Positions 5,985 to 12,545 of a DNA stretch of 12,545 nt are shown here, in pieces. The DNA lies in NCBI GenBank assembly GCA_964383845.1, contig CAYLIF010000034.1, positions 1-12,545 of the forward strand. The letters run 5' to 3'. The DNA is from JAAZGD01 sp964383845 (GTDB lineage: Bacteria > Bacillota > Clostridia > Peptostreptococcales > Anaerovoracaceae). Position 1 is the stretch's first letter; each line of letters begins with the position of its first letter. The notes under the pieces were generated by a model. The model was not told where the DNA came from. It searched no databases and worked only from the letters and a program-made list of their open reading frames with translations. The position numbers and the translations under genes were made by a program.

Positions 5985-7103
5985 CTAGTTTTTCGCTTTA
6001 AAATTATATATGGGTTTTATAATATCAATCACTTCAACTGTTTCCCCAATCTGAGCCAATATTTCATCAATGGGTTTATATGCTGATGGGCTTTCATCTA
6101 ATGTATCCTTGTGAACAGACGAAGAGTATATATCTTTCATAGTATCTTTGAATTCATCAAATTCTAATTCTTGTTTAGCAGCGGTTCTACTTAACACTCT
6201 GCCAGCACCATGTGGAGCAGAGTAGTTCCAGTCTTTGTTACCTTTTCCAACTGCGAGGATAGATCCGTCTCTCATATTAATGGGAATTAGTACTTTTTCT
6301 CCTTCATAGGCCGATATAGCTCCCTTTCGGATGATGTTATCTTTAAAGTTAATATAATTATGTATGGTCTCAAAATGTATGAATTCATCTAACCCTCTCT
6401 TAAATAAGCTGCGAAGTATAATATTGGCCATTACCTCCCTATTTAAGCTTGCGTATTCTTGGCAAATTTTCATATCATGAAGGTATTTCCGTCTATTATC
6501 CCCTGTCAAATAACATAGGTCTCTGGGGTAGGGTTCCCTTGTTCTCCTATTTTTGTTACATAGATCAATAGCAATATTCTGATATATCCTAGCAACTTGG
6601 TTGCCTAAATTTCTACTTCCTGAGTGAATCACTAGGTACTTATTGTCCCCACTATCTACTCCAAGCTCAATAAAATGATTCCCGCCTCCTAGGCTACCAA
6701 TACTATTCTCCATTCTCCTAGTATTTCTTAATTGCCTATATACGTATAGATCCTGAATCTTATCAAATCCCTGCTTCCTGTTCTTATGAACATCACTAGC
6801 TGAAGGTATCTTACTAGATATAATCCTGTCCAATTTCGGAAGGTCTATAAAGATATCTCCAAGTTCAATGGTAAGCATTCCACAGCCAATATCCACACCA
6901 ACTATATTTGGAACAACCTTATCTCCCATATCTGCAGTAAAACCAATCACACACCCCATACCCTGGTGAACGTCTGGCATAATCCTTACCTTTGAGCCTT
7001 CTATAAAGTCTTGATTTAAAAACTCTTTGATTTGATCTTTCGCGCCATCTTCTAAGCTTTTCGCGAAAACCTTAGCGCTGCCATACTTCCCTTTTAACTC
7101 CAC
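5985..7103 (-). CDS. rtcB: RNA-splicing ligase RtcB (3'-phosphate/5'-OH RNA ligase)
   Basis: RtcB joins RNA 2',3'-cyclic phosphate or 3'-phosphate ends to 5'-OH ends using GTP and Mn2+, through a GMP-histidine intermediate; in bacteria it serves RNA repair. Numbering from GTG 7103 (372 aa, close to the compact bacterial form): MPDVHQGMGCVIG (42-54), VGVDIGCGM with metal ligands Asp71 and Cys74, GGGNHFIELG with His143, IHSGSRNLG with His160, ETIHNY with His248, and the guanylylated nucleophile His298 in APHGAGRVLSR. All catalytic motifs are intact. The longest frame starts at TTG 7130, but AAGGAGG (plus 7112-7118) lies 8 nt before GTG 7103, and the resulting (M)ELKGKYGSAKVF is the normal family N-terminus. 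The ribosome binding site overlaps the pcm stop codon and the gap is 13 nt, so the genes are co-transcribed and probably coupled. No rtcA or archease gene is present. No terminator is evident after the stop. Confidence 0.97.
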   Translation of the reverse strand: MELKGKYGSAKVFAKSLEDGAKDQIKEFLNQDFIEGSKVRIMPDVHQGMGCVIGFTADMGDKVVPNIVGVDIGCGMLTIELGDIFIDLPKLDRIISSKIPSASDVHKNRKQGFDKIQDLYVYRQLRNTRRMENSIGSLGGGNHFIELGVDSGDNKYLVIHSGSRNLGNQVARIYQNIAIDLCNKNRRTREPYPRDLCYLTGDNRRKYLHDMKICQEYASLNREVMANIILRSLFKRGLDEFIHFETIHNYINFKDNIIRKGAISAYEGEKVLIPINMRDGSILAVGKGNKDWNYSAPHGAGRVLSRTAAKQELEFDEFKDTMKDIYSSSVHKDTLDESPSAYKPIDEILAQIGETVEVIDIIKPIYNFKAKN

Positions 7104-7116
7104 TAATATCTCCTCC

Positions 7117-7692
7117 TTAGTATTCCCCAATCAACCTAACAAATCGAACCTTTGCTAGGATTTCTTTGGTAATTTTCCCATCTAAATTTTTTGTAATAAC
7201 CATTAGGTCTTGACCTTGATCTGATCCAACGGGAATAACCATTTTCCCCCCTGCCCCTAGTTGTTCCAACAATTTCTCTGGTATTTTGGAGGCAGCAGCT
7301 GTAACCATTATCCCATCATATGGCGCATTATCTTCCCAGCCTAAGCTACCATCTTCCAGTTTGAACTCTATATTTGAATAACCAGCCTTGTCTAGCCTTG
7401 CTTTGGCTTTCAAATGAAGCGCTTCGATTCTCTCTATTGTATAAACTTTTTTAGATGCTTTTGCCAAAAGTGCGGTTTGATAACCAGAGCCTGTACCAAT
7501 TTCTAGAACTTTGCTGTTCTCATCTATATCTAGTAAAATCGTCATTTTCAAGACCAAGCTTGGTTGAGATATCGTTTGATCATATCCTATTGAAAACGGA
7601 ATATCTTTATGAGAAAGTTCTTTGTTCTCTTCCATAAAATAGCTTCTATCCAATTCTTCATAATATTTCATGATTTTTTCTCTGTTGGACAT
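7117..7692 (-). CDS. pcm: Protein-L-isoaspartate O-methyltransferase
   Basis: This cytoplasmic SAM-dependent methyltransferase methylates L-isoaspartyl residues in aged proteins, starting their conversion back to aspartate. In the 191-aa product, GYDQTISQPSLV (36-47) is the substrate-side signature and VLEIGTGSGYQTALLA (63-78) is the SAM-binding loop. VYTIER (83-88) carries the acidic ribose-binding residue. APYDGIMVTAAASKIP (123-138) and GAGGKMVIPVG (145-155) are the later motifs. The C-terminus FVRLIGEY matches the family end FVPL.G. Length is close to the bacterial norm of about 200-215, slightly short at the N-terminus. ATG 7692 has AAGGAGG 8 nt upstream. It is the first gene of a two-gene unit with rtcB, pairing protein repair with RNA repair. 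Some archaeal and bacterial homologues have other substrates, so a specialised methyltransferase partner of RtcB cannot be excluded. Confidence 0.9.
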   Translation of the reverse strand: MSNREKIMKYYEELDRSYFMEENKELSHKDIPFSIGYDQTISQPSLVLKMTILLDIDENSKVLEIGTGSGYQTALLAKASKKVYTIERIEALHLKAKARLDKAGYSNIEFKLEDGSLGWEDNAPYDGIMVTAAASKIPEKLLEQLGAGGKMVIPVGSDQGQDLMVITKNLDGKITKEILAKVRFVRLIGEY

Positions 7693-7749
7693 AACACAAT
7701 CCTCCTTTTATTACGACTCTAATACATGGACCTTAAGGGTTATATCTAT

Positions 7750-7758
7750 ATTATACCA
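7750..7758 (-). promoter_or_regulatory. Extended -10 promoter for pcm-rtcB
   Basis: The minus strand reads TGGTATAAT, a perfect extended -10 element, 6 nt after the stop of the LytTR gene. A good -35 is not seen, as is common for extended -10 promoters. The predicted start is near 7743, giving a leader of about 50 nt that contains the 8-bp palindrome CCTTAAGG (7731-7738). Confidence 0.5.
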
Positions 7759-7763
7759 GAAAA

Positions 7764-8507
7764 TCAATCTCTTCTTCTTGGGGGGCCATTAAACATAGTT
7801 TGCGGTTGTCTCGAAATATATGCTTCGTATTCTTCTCGCGCATGGCTTCTTCTGCTCCTACTGATTGGTATTGTATCCCCATTTTTCATTAAGAAATAGA
7901 ACTCTTGCATTCCTTTGACATGAAGAAAATTAACAACAAAGCTATTATGACATCGGATAAAAGAGTGTCTTTGATTTCTATCAAAATCATCAAACTTTAT
8001 ATACACACTATAGGCTTGTTCCACTGTATGAATATGAATTAACCTTCTATCCTGCTCAAGGTATTGTATTGTTTTGATTTCTACTGGGTGAATTACTCCC
8101 TTTTCTTTAATGGGAATAATGTTGGACTTGATTTCATGGATTTTATCAATTGCTTTATCAATTGCTCTGGTTAACTTGTCACTAGATAAAGGGTCTTTTA
8201 GTCCATATGCATGGTCAATTTCGTAAACCTTCAAATCCCATTGGCCACTTTCGGAATAAAATATTACCCCAGTCCATGGATTTAATTTTATGGACTTCTG
8301 AGCAACCTGGACTCCATCTTGTGCAAATTTCAAATCAATTACCAATATACTTGGTTCAGGATTGCTTTCTTCCAAATATGAAAGTAGTGCTTCCTCTTTA
8401 GTAAAATATTGCAGGGATTTCATCTCGCTGCTACAATGTTTTAATATTTCCCTAGCAAGCTCTTGGCATTTTTCTTTTGTGTTATTACAAATTAATATAT
8501 TGGGCAT
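7764..8507 (-). CDS. LytTR-family response regulator with degenerate receiver
   Basis: This is a predicted DNA-binding regulator. Numbering from ATG 8507 (247 aa): residues 1-125 are a receiver domain, with Asp58 in ILVIDLKF as phospho-acceptor and Lys104 near strand 5. The acidic pair after strand 1 is Asn-Asn (ILICNNTKE), so Mg2+-dependent phosphorylation is doubtful. Residues 140-235 are a LytTR domain (IKTIQYLEQDRRLIHIHT, RHSFIRCHNSFVVNF, the GDTIPISRSRR turn and a terminal helix), which binds direct repeats in DNA. A short basic tail ends in RRRD. The frame can be opened at TTG 8519, but GGAGG (plus 8513-8517) overlaps that codon and is 5 nt before ATG 8507. No sensor kinase is adjacent, so it may be an orphan or be driven without phosphorylation. 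It lies behind a terminator and has its own promoter carrying a direct repeat, which suggests autoregulation. pcm follows after 71 nt with its own promoter. Confidence 0.9.
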   Translation of the reverse strand: MPNILICNNTKEKCQELAREILKHCSSEMKSLQYFTKEEALLSYLEESNPEPSILVIDLKFAQDGVQVAQKSIKLNPWTGVIFYSESGQWDLKVYEIDHAYGLKDPLSSDKLTRAIDKAIDKIHEIKSNIIPIKEKGVIHPVEIKTIQYLEQDRRLIHIHTVEQAYSVYIKFDDFDRNQRHSFIRCHNSFVVNFLHVKGMQEFYFLMKNGDTIPISRSRRSHAREEYEAYISRQPQTMFNGPPRRRD

Positions 8508-8569
8508 GATCTCCTCCAAAACTTCTCCATTTAAAAGATAATTTTGCTTGAATCTTCCAACTATATTGA

Positions 8570-8603
8570 ATTATATACTATGGCAAGTACCAAAAACAGT
8601 ACC
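8570..8603 (-). promoter_or_regulatory. LytTR gene promoter with 12-bp-period direct repeat
   Basis: A consensus TATAAT (plus 8570-8575, minus strand) stands about 60 nt before the ATG. No consensus -35 is present. That position is instead covered by two copies of GGTACT on the minus strand (plus 8586-8591 and 8598-8603), with starts 12 nt apart. LytTR proteins typically bind paired sites about two helical turns apart, and activator sites often replace a poor -35. The hexamers are short and do not match the known LytTR consensus well, so autoregulation is an inference. Confidence 0.4.
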
Positions 8604-8612
8604 ACCTAGTCT

Positions 8613-8665
8613 ATAATAAAGAAAGCCAGCGTAATTCTTATGGGTCACGCTGACTTCTTTATTAT
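8613..8665 (-). terminator. Rho-independent terminator after the SLH gene
   Basis: Long arms pair 8613-8632 with 8647-8665, with one bulged base and one position that pairs as G-U only in the minus-strand RNA, around a 14-nt loop. In the minus reading the 3' arm becomes TTTCTTTATTAT, which serves as the uridine-rich end. It lies 31 nt after the SLH stop codon. The inner half (CAGCGT with ACGCTG) is the GC-rich core. Only the minus orientation has a full stem, so it is assigned to the SLH gene. It may work weakly the other way. Confidence 0.8.
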
Positions 8666-8695
8666 TTACTTTCTTTTATGTTATATCAACTAGAC

Positions 8696-9955
8696 CTAAT
8701 TATAAGGGACCTTTTCTCTACCTTGAAAATCGCTTCGGTTGATTAGCCTCGATAATAGGGTTGAAGCTTCTGCCCTTGTCAATGCCTTTTGTGGTTCAAA
8801 TCCCTTGTCTGTTCCTTTCATATACCCTTTATCTACGGCTATTGACACATGATTTCGCAAGGCTTTCGATATTTGGTTTTGATCTTGGAATGCATTCAGT
8901 AGTTTTAGGTTTGCACTTGCTTCAGAAAAGCCTTTTGCTTTCACAATAGCTACCGCCACATCCTCACGAACCGCTACTTCATTCGGCGCAAAGCTCATTG
9001 ATCCAGCACTATTTCTATAACCAGTTAAATAGTTTTTAGAGGACTCAACAACTTCATAGGCCCAATGATTAACAGGAACATCTGAAAATGCTGGATTGGG
9101 AGGTGTTACTTTTGGTAGCTTCAATGATAAAACTAATATTTTGCTAAACTCTGCTCTTGATATAGTTTTATTTGGTTTAAATGTACCATCAGCATAACCA
9201 TCTAAAATCCCTAACTCTGCCATTTCCATAATATCATCATACGCCCAATGATTTTTTGATAAGTCGCTGAAGGTTGAAGGTTTAGAAGGCTTTGTTGGTA
9301 CTACAGGAGTGGTTCCACCTAAGGCTTTCCACTCGTATACATAATAAGTGGCCATAGGAACTCCACGATAAAAGACTTGCCTCAATGCCATTTGGTCACC
9401 TGTTTTTTGGCCAGCAGGAGCTTTGGCTTTTATTGTTTTTTGAATTGTGTTATAGCTACTTTTATCATAGGTACCCCCAATGGTCCAACTTTCATTTTTA
9501 TCTGTATCTAAGAACACAGTTCCTTTTCCATAGTTAGGAGCAGTGTCTATTTTTGAATAAAAATCTGCTGATCCCGAAGCGTAAAATGTATAGTAAGAAA
9601 GAGTATTCTCTGTTGCGCTGAGAGTCAGTGTTAGGGCAACCTCTTGATCCTTATAAATTGTTTTTGGAGGTGTACTAAAAGAAGCATGTAGCTTTACTCC
9701 TTCTCCATTTACCTTTGAACCTTGGGATGGACCTGTGTATACAGTTTTAACGGAAAATTTACTCCTGTCATAAGTCGCCTTATTGTTGTAAACTTCGCTT
9801 TTATTTGCCTGATCCCAAGCCTCATTGCTTGGGTAATCAACTACATCGACTAATACCCATGCATTATCTGATTGTGCCATTGCAGGAGCCCCAATTCCCA
9901 AACTCCCGATTACTAGGAACATAATCATTAGCATTATTCTAATTGTTTTTCTCAT
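8696..9955 (-). CDS. Secreted S-layer-homology (SLH) domain protein with unknown N-terminal domain
   Basis: This is a predicted exported cell-surface protein. Numbering from ATG 9955 (419 aa): the signal peptide MRKTIRIMLMIMFLVIG...APAMA is probably cut after Ala27. Residues 28-213 form a beta-rich, Tyr/Thr/Ser-rich domain starting AWVLVDVVDYPS that I cannot assign. A Pro/Thr linker follows (214-227, TTPVVPTKPSKPS). Three SLH repeats come next: about 228-278 (FSDLSKNHWAYDDI..DGYADGTFKPNKTISRAE), 290-342 (FSDVPVNHWAYEVV..FAPNEVAVRED) and 354-405 (AFQDQNQISKAL..FEPQKALTRAE). SLH domains bind pyruvylated wall polysaccharide, so the N-terminal domain is displayed outside. The first repeat is canonical, while the third has lost the HWA motif. 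ATG 9964 abuts the GAGGAG (plus 9965-9970), whereas ATG 9955 is 9 nt away and is preferred. It is monocistronic, with a clear terminator. It could bind a solute, glycan or partner protein; no catalytic motif is visible. Confidence 0.92.
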   Translation of the reverse strand: MRKTIRIMLMIMFLVIGSLGIGAPAMAQSDNAWVLVDVVDYPSNEAWDQANKSEVYNNKATYDRSKFSVKTVYTGPSQGSKVNGEGVKLHASFSTPPKTIYKDQEVALTLTLSATENTLSYYTFYASGSADFYSKIDTAPNYGKGTVFLDTDKNESWTIGGTYDKSSYNTIQKTIKAKAPAGQKTGDQMALRQVFYRGVPMATYYVYEWKALGGTTPVVPTKPSKPSTFSDLSKNHWAYDDIMEMAELGILDGYADGTFKPNKTISRAEFSKILVLSLKLPKVTPPNPAFSDVPVNHWAYEVVESSKNYLTGYRNSAGSMSFAPNEVAVREDVAVAIVKAKGFSEASANLKLLNAFQDQNQISKALRNHVSIAVDKGYMKGTDKGFEPQKALTRAEASTLLSRLINRSDFQGREKVPYN

Positions 9956-10094
9956 GGTGATCATCTCCTCATCTCTTTGTTTTAAATATTTGGATTAACT
10001 GAACTACTCGTAAAATGTTGGTGTCTTTTCTACTTTTCTTAACAATATATAATAAATACCTGGTTAACACATCCTACTAAAGTATGATTTCATT
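9956..10094 (-). other. Leader and promoter region of the SLH gene
   Basis: This AT-rich stretch lies upstream of the SLH gene. Apart from the GAGGAG ribosome binding site (plus 9965-9970), I see several AT-rich hexamers but no -35/-10 pair with normal spacing. The preceding gene's likely terminator lies just upstream, so a promoter must be here if that terminator works. Confidence 0.3.
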
Positions 10095-10120
10095 AAAAAA
10101 ACCTCAAATTATATGCTGAG
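10095..10120 (-). terminator. Weak candidate terminator after the membrane LuxR regulator
   Basis: On the minus strand a short stem, CTCAG with TTGAG (plus 10116-10120 and 10103-10107, one G-U pair), encloses an 8-nt loop. It is followed after two bases (GG) by seven T (plus 10095-10101). The stem is short and AT-rich, so termination would be inefficient. Confidence 0.4.
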
Positions 10121-10161
10121 ACTTCAGTGAGAGAAATTTTTCAGAACAGCCATGGCTATTT

Positions 10162-11610
10162 TTATGATTTAATATTAATGTGACTTCTTAGTACCGTATT
10201 TATAAGTTCTGCCCGTGTTCTGACATCATATTTTGAATAAATGTTTCCTACATGGGTCTTTACAGTGTTTTCGGAAATCGAAAGTTTGTCCCCAATCGCA
10301 CTATTTGTTTTTCCATATAATATTTGTTCAAGGACTTCTTTTTCACGATTCGTTAGTATTTCCATAACACTTTGAACCATCTCTCTTTGCTCCAACTCCG
10401 CCATCTCACCATAAACTGCAAGATAAGTATGGCTTTTTAGCAAGGCTTTTATTTTTTGATTTAGCAAGGGCAATAGAAGTATTGTTATACACAAGACTAC
10501 TAAGGCAATAACCGTAATTTCTGTGGTTGAAAATTTATATTGATTTCCAAAGTACCCAAAAATACCGCCAACTAATATACCTAAAACATTGGCAGACAAG
10601 CCAACTCCAAATACTCTTGCAGGGTTTTTACTATATTCCAGCATCTCCCCTAGTATACTCCACCAAAATAAATCAAAAACCCCAAAACTTCCTAGCATCA
10701 AGGCATTAATAATCAGATAGCCGATTAAGTTGTGTTCCAAGAAAATAAATCCTACAAGAGCACTCATTAGCATAATCAAAGCGATATATATATAAGGTGC
10801 TCCCTTAATATTGGGAGCAAGTCGAACCATAATCCCTATTGCAACAATATAGGGGACCGCCCAATACCAGGTCATTATTCCTGACAAATGGCCAAATTGA
10901 GGACTAATAACTTGATACATAAACCCAGAGTTAATGGTAATAACAAAGACAAATAGGAATAAAACTTGCTGGGCTTGTCTCATACTATTGGTATTTATGT
11001 TGCGCTTCCCGGAGTCCACAATGAATTTACTTTCACCTGTTAGCAGACCCAGGAAAACAGTTCCCGCTAATAAACACCCCATAGCGAAAACCAGTGCTAG
11101 AGTAGACGATATGTAAAGATCCACAGAATATATAATAGTCATTAAGAGATTGGAGCAAATCAGAATTCCTGCAATAATTTTAAATCTATCATCTTTTTCA
11201 ATATACCTCTTTAGAAAATGTCCTAAAGTCGACATTAAAACTCCACCAGAAAAACCGCTAAGTATAAGCCCTATCCCCCATAATATAGAAGGAGGAAATA
11301 AAAAAGGAATGGTTGTAACAAAACACAAGGAGATACTGCTAAACATAATTATTTGTATTGGAGTCTCTGGCTTTATTAACCAACCAAACAAGAATAAACC
11401 TAGAAAGTGTGCACCTATAGTTGCGAAAATATAGTTGGGAAAATGGATATCAAAACTATCAAGAAAGCTATACAACACCTGGCCTTCAAATAGAAAGGAT
11501 AGCAAATAAGCAAAAGGCAAAGAGAAGGCCACAACAAAGAGAAGGTGCTTTTTCTCAGCCTTGATATTATTAGATGCTTTTCTGGAAGTTTTTTTCTTTT
11601 GACTCATCAT
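10162..11610 (-). CDS. Membrane-embedded LuxR-type regulator with 12-TM MFS-like sensor
   Basis: The product is 482 aa. A basic N-terminus (KKKTSRKASNNIKAEKK) precedes about twelve transmembrane helices (roughly 22-40, 58-79, 85-103, 108-130, 144-162, 168-190, 214-232, 245-262, 271-290, 296-317, 333-352, 363-383) with a central cytoplasmic loop (193-213), a Major-Facilitator-like layout. After a linker, residues 416-478 form a LuxR/NarL helix-turn-helix: LTNREKEVLEQI, the GKTNSAIGDKLSISENTVKTH recognition unit and IYSKYDVRTRAEL. No receiver domain is present. The arrangement is a one-component membrane transcription factor in which a transporter-like domain probably senses a small molecule. 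Such proteins are known from Eggerthella-type Actinobacteria and from some anaerobic Firmicutes. The ATG at 11610 (or 11607) has AAGG 6-9 nt upstream. It starts 18 nt after the acyl-CoA synthetase gene and is very likely co-transcribed with it, so its ligand may be the acid substrate of that enzyme or a related one. Confidence 0.88.
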   Translation of the reverse strand: MMSQKKKTSRKASNNIKAEKKHLLFVVAFSLPFAYLLSFLFEGQVLYSFLDSFDIHFPNYIFATIGAHFLGLFLFGWLIKPETPIQIIMFSSISLCFVTTIPFLFPPSILWGIGLILSGFSGGVLMSTLGHFLKRYIEKDDRFKIIAGILICSNLLMTIIYSVDLYISSTLALVFAMGCLLAGTVFLGLLTGESKFIVDSGKRNINTNSMRQAQQVLFLFVFVITINSGFMYQVISPQFGHLSGIMTWYWAVPYIVAIGIMVRLAPNIKGAPYIYIALIMLMSALVGFIFLEHNLIGYLIINALMLGSFGVFDLFWWSILGEMLEYSKNPARVFGVGLSANVLGILVGGIFGYFGNQYKFSTTEITVIALVVLCITILLLPLLNQKIKALLKSHTYLAVYGEMAELEQREMVQSVMEILTNREKEVLEQILYGKTNSAIGDKLSISENTVKTHVGNIYSKYDVRTRAELINTVLRSHINIKS

Positions 11611-11628
11611 GATATACCTTAAGGAATT

Positions 11629-12545
11629 TTATAAAGGTTTATTTCTTGTTCCTCCAATGTCATGCTCCCTGATTTCAACACGCCTAATCTTTCCACTGAT
11701 AGTCTTTGGAAGTTCTGTGGCAAACTCAATTACACGGGGATATTTGTATGGTGCTGTTACATTACGGACGTGGTTTTGAAGCTCCTTAACCAGATCGTCG
11801 CCTCCATTATAACCTTTTGCTAGAACAACTGTGGCTTTGACCACCTGTCCTCGGTCGGGATCCGGCACAGCAGTTATAGCACATTCTAATACGGAAGGGT
11901 GTTCCAACAAGGCACTTTCCACTTCAAAGGGACCTATTCTATATCCGGAGCTCTTAATTACATCATCTCCTCGGCCCACAAACCAGTAATAGCCATCCTC
12001 ATCTTTCCAGGCCATGTCGCCGGTATAATAAACGGAATCGTGCCAGGATTTTTTTGTAAGTTCCGGGTCTCGATAGTAACCCATAAACATTCCCACAGGC
12101 TTCTTCTTGTCTACACGAACCACAACTTGTCCTTCTTCACCGATATCACAGCTTTCTCCCTTTTCATTGAGCAAATCAATATCGTAACTTGGAGATGGTT
12201 TTCCCATGGAACCAGGACGGGGTTTCATCCCTACAAAGTTGCCAATAGCTACGGTCAACTCCGTTTGCCCATAAATCTCCATTAACTCAATTCCAGTAGC
12301 CTTTTTTATTTGGTGATAGACTTCTGGGTTTAAGGGCTCTCCCGCCGTAGTACAATAGCGAAGATTTGATAGGTCAAATTTGGCCAATTCTTCCTTGATG
12401 AAGAATCGATAGACGGTTGGTGGAGCACAAAATGATGTCACCTTATGTTTAACAATGGCCTCCAGCATTTCCTTGGGGACAAACTTATCATAATCATAGA
12501 CAAAAATAGCTGAGCCACTAATCCATTGGCCATAGATTTTACCCC
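11629..12545 (-). CDS. Acyl-CoA synthetase (AMP-forming), C-terminal part
   Basis: This gene runs off the right edge. 304 codons are visible, and the frame is open to 12545 (GKIYGQWISGSAIFVYDYDK upstream of the internal Met at 12468). The ANL-superfamily enzyme activates a carboxylic acid with ATP to an acyl-AMP and transfers it to CoA. Visible-residue positions: the acyl-binding and adenine motif EIYGQTE at about 89-95, YYTGDMAW with ATP-ribose-binding Asp176, the hinge VGRGDDVIKSSGYRIGP (about 189-205), and the catalytic lysine in TISGKIRR (Lys285). The YGQTE form and overall pattern fit the medium-chain or acetyl/propionyl-like acyl-CoA synthetase group; the true substrate cannot be read from this part. 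Roughly 240-250 N-terminal residues, including the P-loop, are outside. The C-terminal end, KPL followed by TAA, is complete. The membrane LuxR gene follows 18 nt downstream. Confidence 0.93.
   Translation of the reverse strand, partial: GKIYGQWISGSAIFVYDYDKFVPKEMLEAIVKHKVTSFCAPPTVYRFFIKEELAKFDLSNLRYCTTAGEPLNPEVYHQIKKATGIELMEIYGQTELTVAIGNFVGMKPRPGSMGKPSPSYDIDLLNEKGESCDIGEEGQVVVRVDKKKPVGMFMGYYRDPELTKKSWHDSVYYTGDMAWKDEDGYYWFVGRGDDVIKSSGYRIGPFEVESALLEHPSVLECAITAVPDPDRGQVVKATVVLAKGYNGGDDLVKELQNHVRNVTAPYKYPRVIEFATELPKTISGKIRRVEIREHDIGGTRNKPL

Noticed and set aside
7104..7130. TTG 7130 as the rtcB start
   Set aside because: It would overlap pcm and has no spaced ribosome binding site. GTG 7103 has AAGGAGG at 8 nt and gives the usual family N-terminus.
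10148..10157. Palindrome AGCCATGGCT just after the stop of the membrane LuxR gene
   Set aside because: It has no loop and no minus-strand T-run. It could be an operator, but nothing else supports that.

Overview
The window is a gene-dense, AT-rich stretch in which every supported gene lies on the minus strand, so the biology reads from right to left. AGGAGG-type ribosome binding sites, frequent GTG/TTG starts, an S-layer-homology (SLH) surface protein, a LytTR regulator and a 7TM-type sensor point to a low-GC, Gram-positive-type anaerobe of the Clostridia. This is inferred from gene content and style. I cannot name a species.

Layout from right to left. (1) 12545-10162: the C-terminal part of an AMP-forming acyl-CoA synthetase, running off the right edge. 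It is followed after 18 nt by a 12-TM MFS-like membrane protein ending in a LuxR-type DNA-binding domain, a membrane-embedded regulator probably co-transcribed with the enzyme. (2) 9955-8696: a secreted SLH protein with its own terminator. (3) 8507-7764: a LytTR response regulator with a degenerate receiver; its promoter carries a 12-bp-period direct repeat over the -35 region. (4) 7692-5985: a two-gene repair operon, pcm (protein isoaspartate repair) and rtcB (RNA ligase), preceded by an extended -10 promoter. (5) 5896-376: a five-gene signalling cluster. (6) 173-1: the 5' end of a membrane protein resembling NfrB-type glycosyltransferases.

The signalling cluster is the most interesting part. 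In order of transcription it encodes a stand-alone pseudo-receiver (127 aa), an 822-aa fusion of a solute-binding-protein-like sensor with a 7TM region and a degenerate kinase-like tail, a membrane histidine kinase of the NarX/DesK type, a NarL-type response regulator, and a second stand-alone pseudo-receiver (125 aa) paralogous to the first. The three central genes overlap by 8 nt at both junctions, with each ribosome binding site inside the preceding gene. My inference is a multi-component sensory pathway: the large fusion detects an extracellular solute and modulates the orthodox kinase, and the two pseudo-receivers act as non-canonical adaptors or phosphate-independent modulators.

Several longest-ORF starts look wrong. 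Shine-Dalgarno placement supports shorter proteins for the NarL regulator, RtcB, the LytTR regulator and the SLH protein. These revised starts are used in the feature list. No tRNA, rRNA, insertion sequence or CRISPR array was seen.
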